Assembly: GCA_024114885.1 (NCBI GenBank)
Contig: CP099429.1
Coordinates: forward strand, 124,001 to 188,000
Length of the DNA stretch: 64,000 nt
Source of the DNA: Septoria linicola
Lineage: Eukaryota; Ascomycota; Dothideomycetes; Mycosphaerellales; Mycosphaerellaceae
Direction: 5' to 3'
Part shown: one piece after another, positions 44,116 to 54,543 of the stretch
Numbering within the stretch: the first letter of the stretch is position 1
Layout: each line of letters opens with the position of its first letter
Notes under the pieces: generated by a model
The model's input: only the letters and a program-made list of their open reading frames with translations
The model's database searches: none
Told to the model about the DNA's origin: nothing
Translations under genes and position numbers: made by a program

Positions 44116-45200
44116 CTCCTACTTATGCTATATAGTTAGATCTTTTAATAGATCATCTATAGTACTCAAATACTAGTCCTAATCTTGATTAGTTATCAAG
44201 TACTTACTTTTCAGACTAATAACTAGACAGCACTAACTGTTAATCTAATAAACTTTCTATACTACTATCTCCTATAAAAAGGCAAAAGAAATACCTTCTA
44301 TAAGATCTTCCTCCTCTCTTATATAGGAGTAGATTATTTAGGACATAGACTATCTAGTAAGTTACCCCTATCCTTTCTTATAGCTAATTCTAATAGCTCC
44401 CTAGATTCCTTATAGCCTAGTCCCTTACTTAGTTATATTCTATATAGCTTCTTAGTTCCCTAATAGTCTTTAGAGTATACTATTCTTAGCTATAGGGATC
44501 TTGTATCAAGCTAGGGAGTAGAGTGACTACACACTAGTAGAGGAGATAATAGCTACTATAGAGGAGGTCTTTAATATTAACTAGTACTTAGCCTTAGGGG
44601 GTATCTAGTTTAGCTAGGTGCTATATAGTAATATTGTAGTTAGTAATAGGTCTGATATTAGTAAGGGCATTTAGGACTTTATAAAGTCTAACTAAGGAGG
44701 AGTTAAGTAACTAAAATCTTTCTTTTAGACTCCTCTTAGTTTAGCTCCAAGGCTTGGAGTTATCTTTTATATATCTCTTATATAAGGTAGAGCTACCTTA
44801 CAAACTCCTAAAACTGTAGTCTATTCTTTAGCTTAGTAAGACTATCTACTACTATCTCTTTTATATTTATATATTCTATAGAGATAAGTCTATTCTACTA
44901 GAGCTTTCTTATAGCATTGTATAAGATATTAATGTGTTTAGACTTGTTATAAATATATAAGTCCTTAACTAGAGTAAGGGTAGCTTAGTTATTACCTTTT
45001 AGCTAAATTAGCCTAATTCTAGTAATAGTTTCCTAGTTACTAAGGATCCTTAGTTAGTAAGAACATTCTCCTACTAACTCTAGATATCTAAGCTCTCTTA
45101 AAAGAGTACTAAGGAACTATAACTATTTTATATATGCTCCTATAGCTATATATTTAGCTTCTATTATAGATATAGCTATAGATTTCTGCTTCTTGCTTAT

Positions 45201-45419
45201 CTAGGAGATTAGTATACTATAAAGGAAGAAGACATATCTAAGGATTGAGACTCTATTAGTCTTGTCTATTATATAGTTAGAGTCTATATATCTAGTAAGG
45301 TAGCCTTGACTATTCCTTGAGTATCTTAGACTAAGGTCTAGGTTTAATCTCAGGTATCTAGTTAGCTTCTTTAGAGCCTTTATATGTCCTACTATTAGAT
45401 TACTAATATAGGAGCTCAA
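45201..45419 (-). pseudogene. Copia RT/RNase H fragment
   Basis: The longest uninterrupted Copia frame. It reads HIKALKKLTRYLRLNLDLSL and then LTRYIDSNYIIDKTNRVSIL, matching the Copia stretch between reverse transcriptase and RNase H, with several substitutions explained by C-to-T or G-to-A change. Confidence 0.85.
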
Positions 45420-45910
45420 TCTTCTAAGGGCAAATGAAATGTCTGGTCTTATAACAGTTGTAAGCTATATCTATGTTCTAACAATAGATTAGTACTCCTA
45501 TTTGTTATACCTTTTATTATTTGGTCTAGTAGGCTTTAGACTTTTATAGCTGTCTATTAGTAAAAGAGTTAGTGATATAGTCTCTTGACCTATTCCTATC
45601 TTAGCTAGGTTCTCTTAGATATAGTGCTTCTAGTCAAGTTTTAGCTAGCCTTACTGTCTGTTTCTTATTAGTCTTATTCTAAGAATCTTGTCTGGTTCTC
45701 TAAGATCTTTAATCTTGAAGACCTTACTAAGTTAGTCTTTAAACTAGAGGACATCTTCTAGTCTCTCTATAGTAATAGGTATATTATTAATATAGATTAG
45801 GATTATTAGGTCTTTCCTTTTCTTATAGATTAGAAGACATAGGTCCACTTCTAATTATCTAAATCCTATTCCTTTCAGCTTTAACATACATAGCTGATTC
45901 TAGTCTCTTA

Positions 45911-45944
45911 TAGCTTGCTTTAGCCTATAGAGACTCCTTAGAAC
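45911..45944 (-). pseudogene. Copia reverse transcriptase motif remnant
   Basis: Minus-strand VLRSLYRLKQAIRD followed by a stop corresponds to the LYGLKQ motif of Copia reverse transcriptase. Confidence 0.75.
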
Positions 45945-48671
45945 TTGCAAGACTATACTAGTTAGTAGGTTAACACCTAGTAGTAGGATTATGTAGATAT
46001 CCTTATATAGGGTGCTCTCTATAAATATATTATTTATATCTACTTAGTATAGAACCAGGTCCTTCTTGTAGACTATAGCTATAAATCCTCTTAGAGTATC
46101 CTACCTAACTATAGGGGCAAAAGTTTCTATATAGTCTACTCTATACTTTTAGGAGAACCCTCTTATAACTAGTCTTGCCTTAAACTTTTCAATAGCTCTA
46201 CTAAGCTTTCTCTTAACATTAAAGACCTATCTTAAGGTAACTAGGTTAGCTCCTTTTAGTAGGACTACTATAGTCTAGGTATTGTTACTTATAAGTGTAT
46301 CTAGCTCCTTCTAAATAGCTTCTTACTAGAGATAACCCTACTTAAGATTACTTACTACTTCCTTATAGTTCCTTAGGATTAGAACCTCCTATTTATATAT
46401 TCCTACTTCTTTAGTAGCTAAGAATGTAATCTCTTTAACTTCCTCTAAGAATTCTAGGTCCTATAGGATGCCTAGGTTAATAGAGCTTATAGCTAAGAAG
46501 AAAGCCTAATACTCTAGGAGCATTTCCTTGTCTAGCTAACTATTCTAATCTAGCTCAAGCCTAATTAGCTTCAGCTTCTAGTTAAATCTATTAAGTTCTT
46601 AGGATACTTTCCTCTTTCTAAGGGTTTGCCTTAGGGCTATCTACTCCTAATCTACCTCTATAGTTTCTTAAGCAGAATTCTTAGATTCTTTCTTAACTTT
46701 CTCTTAGTCTAGGAATTTTCTATACTCTCCTATATCTTCTAGTAGAGGTAGAAGTTATATAAAGAGTTTCTTTCCTTCCTAAACCTATACTAATAGCTAA
46801 GGGGGAGGAGGCTTCTACTAGCCTAGACTAGGAGTACCTAGGGTACTCCTACTAGCTTATAGAGTAGGCTAGCTAATAGTTCTTAGCCTTCTAACAGGTC
46901 TTCTTTCTAGAGCTGAACTAGGGAGATTCTTAATCTTAATATTCAAGTCTAATTCTCTACCTAGCTTATCTTTAAAGAAGATTATATTAGTGTACTACTT
47001 GACAGCCTTTATGTCTAGCTCCTAGAACTTCTATACCTTTACTGTGTTATTATAGTATCTAACAAACATAGTATCCTTTCCTCTATTTATTAGTTTGTTA
47101 CTCCTTACTTACTAAGGCTATACTCTTGTATCTATGTATACTATAGCTCTATATCTCTATACCTTGAGGTAGGAGACTATTAGTTTGATCCTATTAAAAG
47201 CTTTATTAGGTAAGAGCTTGAATCCCTTAATATCAGGTCTATTTAGAAGCTTGTTCCTTATATACATCTATGCTTTAAGGGCTTCTAGCCAAAACTTAAT
47301 AGGCATCTTGCTTTCTTCAAGTATTACTCTAATAGAGGCCTCTAATGTTTAGATAGACCTCTTAACTACTCTATTCTAGAGTGAATTGTAGGCCTTAGTT
47401 AGCTTAAGGGTGATTCTAAAGTCCTTCTCCTACTATTTAATTAAAGTAGTAATCTCTCTAGTATTGTTAGCCCTTATAGACTTGAGGAGTGCTACTAACT
47501 GCCTTTCTACCTTAATCCTCTAGTTCTAAAGAGTAGTTAGTATATCTGATCTGGCCTTAAGTAGAAATGCCTATTTCTTTCTTAAGAAGTTATTAACAAT
47601 CTTAAGCTACTATATGAAACCTTTTACTAATAATAGTAATAGTCCACAGATATCTACTAATATAAGGGCTAGTCTTTCAGGTCTTCTCTTAATAGACTTA
47701 CCTAGGTGTTTCTTTATCTTGCCTATTATATAGATCCTATACTTATACTCTTCCTAGTTAGGGATTAGAATTCTTTCTTTTAGGTTAGTAACTTTATAAA
47801 GGTTTGAGAGTAACCCTCTTCCAAAGTATACAAATCTTCTATACTATAGCTCTTACTATTTTAGATCCTTCTCTAATAGGGCAGTATAGGTATTATTAAC
47901 CTCTATAGGATTATATAGTAAGTAATATAACTTTTCCTATAGGAGAGGTAATATCTTACTAATAAATAGAACACCTCTAACTAGCTTAGTCTTCACAACT
48001 GTTTAGCTATCTAGGGAGGTAAGAGTGAAATCAGGCTTCTAGACTCTAAATTGCTTACTAAACTAATCCTATAACACAAGATTTACTCTAAGATTAGGAA
48101 CAAATAGTACCCTATTAAGTAGAACTTCTCCTCCTAAGATTCCCTTTATCTATACTAGTCTAGAGTAGGTTATATAGAGGTATCCTCCTCCTACCTTAAT
48201 CTACACTTTCTTCCTTAGTAGCTTTACTAATCTAAAGAAGGACAGTTAGTTAGTTATATAGGATAAGGTATAGGAATCTAAGAGCTATTCTTAGGGTAAC
48301 AACTTGCCTTTAGCCTCAATTATAGAATAGGCTAACTTATCTTAGTTATTATCTTCTAATAGGGAATTATTATTGCTTCTAGAACTAGAGTAAGTTCTAG
48401 AATCAGAACTAGAACTAGACTCCTAGGCTGAAAATCCTTTCTTTAGAAGCTTTCTAGACTTTTCTATCCTTTAAAGCTACTTGCCTATTTTCTAGACAAC
48501 CTTCTTTAGCTTATTATATAATAATAACTTATAGACAGCTTTCTTAATATATCTAGCATTCCTTAGTAAAGGGGATCTTCTAACCCTCCCTCTAAGGAAT
48601 AATCCCTAAGGGTCCTTCTAGTTCTTAGTACTATTTCTCTACTAGGACAGTTTCTTAGTAGTAGGGAGGTT

Positions 48672-48716
48672 AGGACAATCCTTTAACTAGTGCTTCCCTT
48701 TCTTATAGAGCTAGCA
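48672..48716 (-). pseudogene. Copia gag zinc-knuckle remnant
   Basis: The minus strand keeps the frame of a CX2CX4HX4C knuckle, with the second Cys changed to Tyr and two Trp or Gln positions now TAG. KKGKH and LKDCPNLP remain. Confidence 0.7.
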
Positions 48717-49847
48717 TATTAGTAGAGACTTTCCTTAGTAGGGCTACCTAGAATAGAATATAGCTAGACCTATGTCTATCTTGTCTAGATTATCTCTTGC
48801 CTCTTAGGACTTAAGTAGAAGGAGAACAGTATCTATATCCAAGGATAGTTAGGTTATAATAGTATCCTTAGCTGCTTAGTATAATATAGGTAGGGACTAT
48901 AGGAGATGTTTTAGCCTTTTCTCTTAGCTCTAGTAGTAGGCTTCCTAAGAATTAATCTTAGTAATCCTCTTACCTAGGCCTCTAAGGTATCTCTATACTT
49001 CCCTAATTGTCTTATTAGGTAACATCCTAAATATAACAAACTGCTTAATTAGACCTATAGTATAAGACTTTAGGACTCTATTATACTTGTTCTAGAGAAT
49101 TACCTACATCTTAGCTGCTAGTATAGTAACATACTATGTCTCTAGCTCTATCTTATTATCTTTACTAATACTACATCTAATACTGAACCTGCATACTACA
49201 TTGTCTTTTAAGAAGTATTGATTCTAAGTAACATGTATCTGAAGACTAGTGTCCTACTAAACTGTATATAGGTTCCCTCTAACAATTAGTTAGCTGATTG
49301 CCTAGAACTAGTCCTTTCCTTCTAGCTTATCTGTCTATAGCTTGAACTATCTCTTCTAGTTAGTTCTATCTAGGATTGGAATCCTTTAGCTCTTCTTGTC
49401 CTCTTAGTCTATTATAGAAATAGGTAAATAGAATAAATAATTAGTAGAATGCTTCAGACTAGCTAAGGATTCTAGAGAAGGGTAATTTCTTATAGTAGGG
49501 AGACTAGCTCTAAGGGACAGGGATTCCTCGTATTTAGGAAATTACTAAGACTTAGATCTTTCTCTCTTAGTAGAGTTTCTGTTACTAGGTAGTAGGAAGG
49601 CCAAGTAGCCTCTTCTAACTCTAGTAATACTAGGTGTAATAGTAGAGAACTAGGTAGGTATTAATAAAGCAGAAACACACTACTATCTTATAGAGATCTT
49701 TACTAACTTATATACTACTAGGTGTAAACTAGCTTCGTTAGTAATATAGTTAGGGAAACTTCTAGGCCCTAAATGTTTTCTATAAACTGTAAGGGATACA
49801 AGTAACCTGTACTAACATAGGTTGCTCCTATTTAGTGCACAAACCTA

Positions 49848-49858
49848 GGCTTATAACC
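49848..49858 (-). other. Copia primer-binding site, half-tRNA initiator-Met type
   Basis: GGTTATAAGCC directly abuts the LTR on the minus strand. It is complementary, apart from one G-to-A change, to the anticodon arm of initiator tRNA-Met, the internal half-tRNA primer known for Drosophila copia and relatives. Confidence 0.65.
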
Positions 49859-50136
49859 TGTTAAAAGTAGAGGGCGTTTATAGATACTATATAATGTTAA
49901 GGAGGGTATAGCGTAGTAAAGAAGAATAGGGGATTAATCTTAAACTGACTTATACACATAGTATAGTAGTAATATGCTAGGAACCAAATACAAAGTTAAT
50001 TGAGTTAGTTATCTAAGAAGAGAAGAGAGAGAAGCAAGATGTACCTCTTACTAAGCCTTAGGTAGATACCTTAGGCATCTAGAACTATGCTCAGAAGTCT
50101 ATATCTAGACTAACTATCTAGGATATATTCTTAACA
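49859..50136 (-). repeat. Copia LTR (5' LTR in element orientation)
   Basis: 278 bp, TG...CA, partner of 43838-44115. Confidence 0.95.
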
Positions 50137-50141
50137 GTACT
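50137..50141 (+). repeat. Target-site duplication of Copia, right copy
   Basis: GTACT, identical to 43833-43837. Confidence 0.85.
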
Positions 50142-50765
50142 AATAAGTTACTTTAAAGCGCTTATTGTCTAGTATCTAATCGATAATAACCTCTAACTAC
50201 CGAAGCGTAAATAGCGTGTCGATAGCGAACAATAACGATAACTACGTACTAAAGCCGATATACGGAACGACCTATCTAACTAACTTACTATATAATAGCA
50301 CTTCCGCGCTAGTATCAAGCTTAGTTAGACTAAGTATAACGATTACTTTACTAAGATAGACGAAACGCCTGTTTACGTAGCTATAGTAGTACTCTATCCG
50401 AATATAAAATAGCGGTTTATTAAGAAACTAGATAAACAATAACGATAGGCTAGTAACGATAAAGATTAGATCGTAAGGACTAAGGCTACTATCTAACGGC
50501 TATAGAACATATATAAAGATAAGTATAGGAGGCCTCCTACGTCGATAGTCGGTCTACGCGCTCCTAGTATAGCCGCTCGCTACATTATCTACTCGCTTAT
50601 AATTAACAACGATAGCGATAGCGACAGCGATAATAATACGGCTATAGACGAGTATATATAGTACTATAGTAAGAAGCGGAAGAAGGCAGTTAAACTTAAT
50701 ATAAGCTAGTTACTAATACCTTACTAGATTGAAAAGAGACGATAATAGCCAAGCCTAGTATAAAT

Positions 50766-50930
50766 AGCGTTAGATATATATGCCTGTCTAGTAATAAGTA
50801 ACGAGCCTAAGCGACAATTTAGCGTTACTAGCGACGTATTGCAACTACGTAGACGACAGTTGTATAGTGAAACTGTGCAATATTTAGTTACTCTAAAGTC
50901 ATAGATAAATAGCGGTTTCATTATACTAAC
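50766..50930 (+). pseudogene. hAT transposase fragment, C-terminal dimerisation domain
   Basis: Reads IALDIYACLVISNEPKRQFS, then VLQLRRRQLYSETVQYLVTL, the hAT C-terminal dimerisation motif; a TAG follows. It continues the transposase interrupted by the Copia insertion. Confidence 0.8.
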
Positions 50931-51062
50931 TAGCACGCTATTTAGGCGCATTGCGTAGCTAACAACACCTGCGGCAGTAACAGCAATAGTAGACAGCACT
51001 AACACGGTTGAGATAGACTAGTATTTATTCGTAATACACTACCGCTTATGGCTAGCGTCACC

Positions 51063-51193
51063 GAGCAAGTAAGGCTTGTGCAAGTGAGTAGAGATTGTCT
51101 TACTCACTTGACAAGTAAGCAGCGAGAGTACTAAATGGCAAGTAAGCAAGTGAAGGTATCTTCACTTGCGTTACTTACTTGTGGACCAGTCTG
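51063..51193. repeat. 3' terminal and subterminal repeat region of hAT
   Basis: Eight CAAGT/ACTTG motifs by eye before the terminal GACCAGTCTG. A perfect hairpin, GCAAGTGAAG, GTAT, CTTCACTTGC, spans 51146-51169. Like the left end it is free of the RIP pattern. Confidence 0.75.
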
Positions 51194-51201
51194 TGTGCAG
51201 T
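51194..51201 (+). repeat. Target-site duplication of hAT, right copy
   Basis: TGTGCAGT, identical to 40846-40853. Confidence 0.9.
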
Positions 51202-51931
51202 GCAACAGCACCCGACGTCAACGTCCAGCGAACGCTAGAAGATGGTTGTCGTGCTGCTTAGTTGGGTACCGCTTGATGCAAGACGCTGATCACTGATCTC
51301 CTTGGACCAGATACTAGTCTGACTTCCAACATGAAGCTGCTTGGTCCATTATGACCTGAGACCGACCTTCCTTTCGAGGCAAGCATCATTGCATTGGTCA
51401 TGCCACGGCACCGACACGCCAGCCAGTCAAGAGCTCCTCCGCGGTGGTGATCCCAACATCTCCCTCCGTTAGCACGATGCAGCCCTATCAACACCCAGCG
51501 TTACATTCAAACACTTGCGATTGCAGCATATCCTTGGCAAAATTTCCGTGTTTGATTGCAGCAACTCGGCAATAATGTTCCAGTAGTACGAAGCACACCT
51601 TGAATATGGACTTTAGTTACGCACGTATTGTTGTCTCCACTACGATGATCAACGATGGTGAGCGATCAGCGTTGAGCTCCCACAAGGTCCATGTTCACGC
51701 TTACCTGAAGCCAACACGTAGGTATGTTGGCAAGCTGAATTTACCTGCAAGCCATGCGACAGCTGGATCTGACGATGCCTGATGCTGATGGGCAGACTAC
51801 AAATACCCCGATCAAGTCCTCATTTCCAGAGACAGCAATCACATTCGATACCGACATCAAGCATTGACAAGAACGCCATTGCCAGGCTTCAACCTCCCCG
51901 CCGCATCGCATCCTTCTCCTCAACACCAAAG
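51202..51931. other. Intergenic flank of the island
   Basis: Normal-composition DNA and the promoter of the secreted-protein gene. Short frames show no domain. Confidence 0.5.
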
Positions 51932-52642
51932 ATGCTCCTTACGACAATCCTTATTGCCGCAGCAAGCGCGCATGCCCTTCCTCGATCAACCACTTCCAAG
52001 GCACCACTTCCAGCATACTTTCTCCTCGCCAACGGGACTCGCACCGACTTCTGGCGTGCACCCGAGACTCTCACTGAAGTCATCCATTCTGGTCCTCAAA
52101 GACGCCAAGCTGGCAGAACCGATGTCGAGATTGGCCCTCGTGACGTTATCGCACAAGATCTGAATGCTGGTCCAGACGAATTCCCTCAAGCCTTTTCTCA
52201 GCTCTTCGACAATGTCGACTCTTCATTGTGTAGTCAGCTAGGCTGCAACTCTGGTGCAGAGTACTGCGTAACCGCGGCAACTGGAGCTGACGTCTGCATC
52301 AAGGCCACCGGAGCTTTCGAGAGACAAGCTCGAGGCGCTTTCATCCGATCCGCTCGTGGATCTTTTGATCGCGCAGTGCGACGACAGAGACCAGGACAAG
52401 GTGTCATCGAAATTGGACCGGACTTTGTCCACTTTCAAGCACGAGAAGGCTCTTTGGGCATTGGTGATCTGCGTGTGAATCTCCGTAATGCTGACAGCAG
52501 TGGTGATGGCGCCTCGTGCCCATCTTTCATCTCCGCGATCGCAGCTGGAGGTGCGCTGTTCCCTAACGTCGCCACTCCCTTCGGTGCCCTGTCATTCCTA
52601 TGCGGGGCTGTCGACTCCTTCTCGGGAACAGCGAGTGGTTGA
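51932..52642 (+). CDS. Secreted protein with short internal repeats
   Basis: A 236-residue protein starting at ATG 51932; the frame is open upstream, but only this start gives a signal peptide (MLLTTILIAAASAHALPRST). Two related segments, VEIGPRDVIAQDLNAG and VIEIGPDFVHFQAREG, suggest a duplicated motif. Between them lie a Cys pair region (SSLCSQLGCNSGAEYC) and three tandem units of the form GAFERQARGAFIRSARGSFD. Dibasic Kex2-type sites occur at QRRQ and VRRQR, so the precursor may be cut into peptides. Six Cys in all. No family recognised. It is the first gene beyond the transposon island, about 0.73 kb from its end. Confidence 0.75.
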   Translation: MLLTTILIAAASAHALPRSTTSKAPLPAYFLLANGTRTDFWRAPETLTEVIHSGPQRRQAGRTDVEIGPRDVIAQDLNAGPDEFPQAFSQLFDNVDSSLCSQLGCNSGAEYCVTAATGADVCIKATGAFERQARGAFIRSARGSFDRAVRRQRPGQGVIEIGPDFVHFQAREGSLGIGDLRVNLRNADSSGDGASCPSFISAIAAGGALFPNVATPFGALSFLCGAVDSFSGTASG

Positions 52643-53200
52643 TCCATGGTTTGGAATGGAGCAACGAGAAAGTGCGGTGAGACTTGGTGCGTGGTGAATG
52701 ATTGGCGACGTGCGAAGTCATAGCAGCGTCGGCGGCCAAAGAGCTGTAAATTTACATCAGCACAGCTCGCTCACTGTCGAGAGAGTGCTCTTGATAAGTC
52801 TTGTAGAAGTTCTCATCCAAGACAGCAATGATAGCTTAACATTTGCATTCTCTCGCACGATTAAGGTTGGTTGAATCTGACCGGGAAACGCGAGGTGAAG
52901 ATTGCGGCGCAGTACATGCAGGATTTCTGTTAATGTTTCCGGGGGTTTGAGCTTCCTGCGGCACAGTAAGCGCAGAATATGTGTCACCGCTCTGGACACT
53001 TTGATTTTAGCCTGATTCTCTGTTTCGGCATCCATACTAGAAGGTGCTGCGGTAGGTGTTGGACTAATGTAATCACGAAACGCGAGCAGGGATTACATCA
53101 TGCATCGGCTCCTTTCTCAAGGCAACAATCCTCGCGTGATGTAGAACGAGGGGCAACGAGCAACTTTGCATACCACCTCACGTCTCCTCTGACATCAATA
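52643..53200. other. Intergenic region
   Basis: 3' flank of the secreted-protein gene and promoter of the next gene. No gene seen. Confidence 0.5.
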
Positions 53201-53749
53201 ATGTCGCGGCCTAGAATCAGCGTCGCTAGCAAAATGACTCCTCCAGCTATCACACTGGAGAAACTCAATTCCCTCGCTGTCTCCGCCACCCTCTCCTCTT
53301 CCCATCCGACTCCCATCACAATCTACACCAGACTCACCATCTTCAATCCTCGCGAGGCACAAAACTACGACAACTTTGTCTGCACCGACCTTTCTGACCA
53401 CGGCACAGTCACCAACATCCAAACAGGAAAACGCAAAGTGATCCTGAGACCAATCAGTTTGGAACGCGGCAGCCAGGATGCTCCACTTCTGTACACCCTG
53501 CATCCAGGCCAACCGGTGGCATTCACAGCTCCGTTCTACTTAGGTGCACGAGGAGACCGCACTCCTTTGGAGAAGGGACATCGCTATCGTTTGGGAATTT
53601 CTGAGCGTGAGCGTGTGAGGAAATGGGTGTCGGGCACTAGGGATGAAGTTTTGGTAGAGCCTGGTGAGCAGCCTCATGTCGAGTGGCAACGTGGAGTCGA
53701 GCTGGATGTTGGAGCGGAGCTCGAATTTGACGTTCTGGCTGGTCCTTGA
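53201..53749 (+). CDS. Small protein of unknown function, beta-rich
   Basis: A 182-residue intronless protein (ATG 53201). Alternating hydrophobic strands (PITIYTRLTIFNPREAQ, KRKVILRPISLERGS, QPVAFTAPFYLGARGD) suggest a single beta-sandwich domain. There is no signal peptide or membrane segment. I do not recognise the family. Confidence 0.7.
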   Translation: MSRPRISVASKMTPPAITLEKLNSLAVSATLSSSHPTPITIYTRLTIFNPREAQNYDNFVCTDLSDHGTVTNIQTGKRKVILRPISLERGSQDAPLLYTLHPGQPVAFTAPFYLGARGDRTPLEKGHRYRLGISERERVRKWVSGTRDEVLVEPGEQPHVEWQRGVELDVGAELEFDVLAGP

Positions 53750-54543
53750 TGGATCAGAGATTGTATGTTCAGATCATCTTTAGACGATCCTGTATGACTT
53801 ACAAGCAGAAATATATGACAGGAACCCCGTGCAGCAGTCTCGTGATGATACGAGAGACGACACGAGATGACCGCTCCCGTTGGCACATGTGGCAGAGGAA
53901 CGTCTGTCGTCAAGTCTGGTATTCCTACCTCGAAGCCGGCTGGAAGCTTCTGCTTTGCACGAAGCGGTAAAAGCTTTGGCTTGAACAAGTAGAGGTGAGG
54001 TCGATCACTTCGAGCGCAGTGGCGCTACTTAGCGCCATGTGCGGCGCGCTCACCAGGCTCTTGGCATGTGCTGTACAGTCCTGCCTTGCCTGCCTCACGC
54101 GGGATGTCTAAGGTTCTCTGATCAAACAGTGCTCACCTGTATTCACCTTGTTTCTGTCCCAGAAACAGCGAGGCAGCGTCGCACCCTTCTGAACGATGCA
54201 CCACATTCCAACATGAGATCGACCAAGTTGGACTAAAGTTTCTGGCTGAAGCCTCGGCGTAGGATTCACCTAGACCTTGGCAGAGGCACAGCACGCCAGC
54301 ACAGGCTGGGAAAGGCAGGTCAGAACGCTGTACGGTGCTGATAGGCAGATGCTGTAGGAAAATCATGCACGAACCACAGTACAGGAATTGAGAATTGTGG
54401 TCATGGGTTACACCAGGCTGATAGTGGACAAGGCGCTGATCGTTGGGGATTTGCATAAGGTACAGGACTTGTGCACATCTCGTGTGTTCACGAACATCGG
54501 CCGCTTCTCTCACACGAGTGATGCAGGTGTAGAACAGAATTAG
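53750..54543. other. Intergenic region
   Basis: No supported gene. It should contain the first exon of the following surface-protein gene, which I could not place. Confidence 0.4.

Larger units (their letters stand above)
43838..50136 (-). mobile_element. Ty1/Copia LTR retrotransposon, degenerate, inside hAT
   Basis: 6299 bp with two 278-bp LTRs, 5-bp duplication GTACT and a primer site next to the right LTR, which sets the coding direction as minus. Order on the minus strand: gag zinc-knuckle remnant near 48.7 kb, reverse transcriptase near 45.9 kb (LYRLKQA) and RNase-H-side remnant near 45.3 kb. This gag, RT, RNase H order is compatible with Copia, and the LYGLKQ-like motif is typical of Copia reverse transcriptase. 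The integrase was not placed. Every frame is broken by TAG/TAA stops. CpG is almost absent, unlike in the surrounding hAT. Confidence 0.92.
40854..51193 (+). mobile_element. hAT DNA transposon, RIP-degraded, interrupted by a Copia element
   Basis: The element starts CAGACTGGTC and ends with its reverse complement GACCAGTCTG, flanked by a perfect 8-bp duplication. Without the inserted Copia element and one copy of its 5-bp duplication it is about 4.04 kb. The plus strand carries remnants of a hAT transposase on both sides of the insertion: YDKVSYFISNNASNNPKVIK at about 43100-43420 and NEPKRQFSVTSDVLQLRRRQ at about 50766-50930. All frames contain many stops. The outer 140 bases at each end keep CA/TG dinucleotides and CAAGT-type repeats, while the interior is saturated for CpA-to-TpA change but still CpG-rich. 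Confidence 0.92.

Noticed and set aside
51063..51193. CRISPR-like or tandem-repeat array because of recurring CAAGT words
   Set aside because: The units are short, irregularly spaced and in both orientations, and sit at the ends of a hAT element, where subterminal transposase sites are expected; CRISPR is not a eukaryotic feature.
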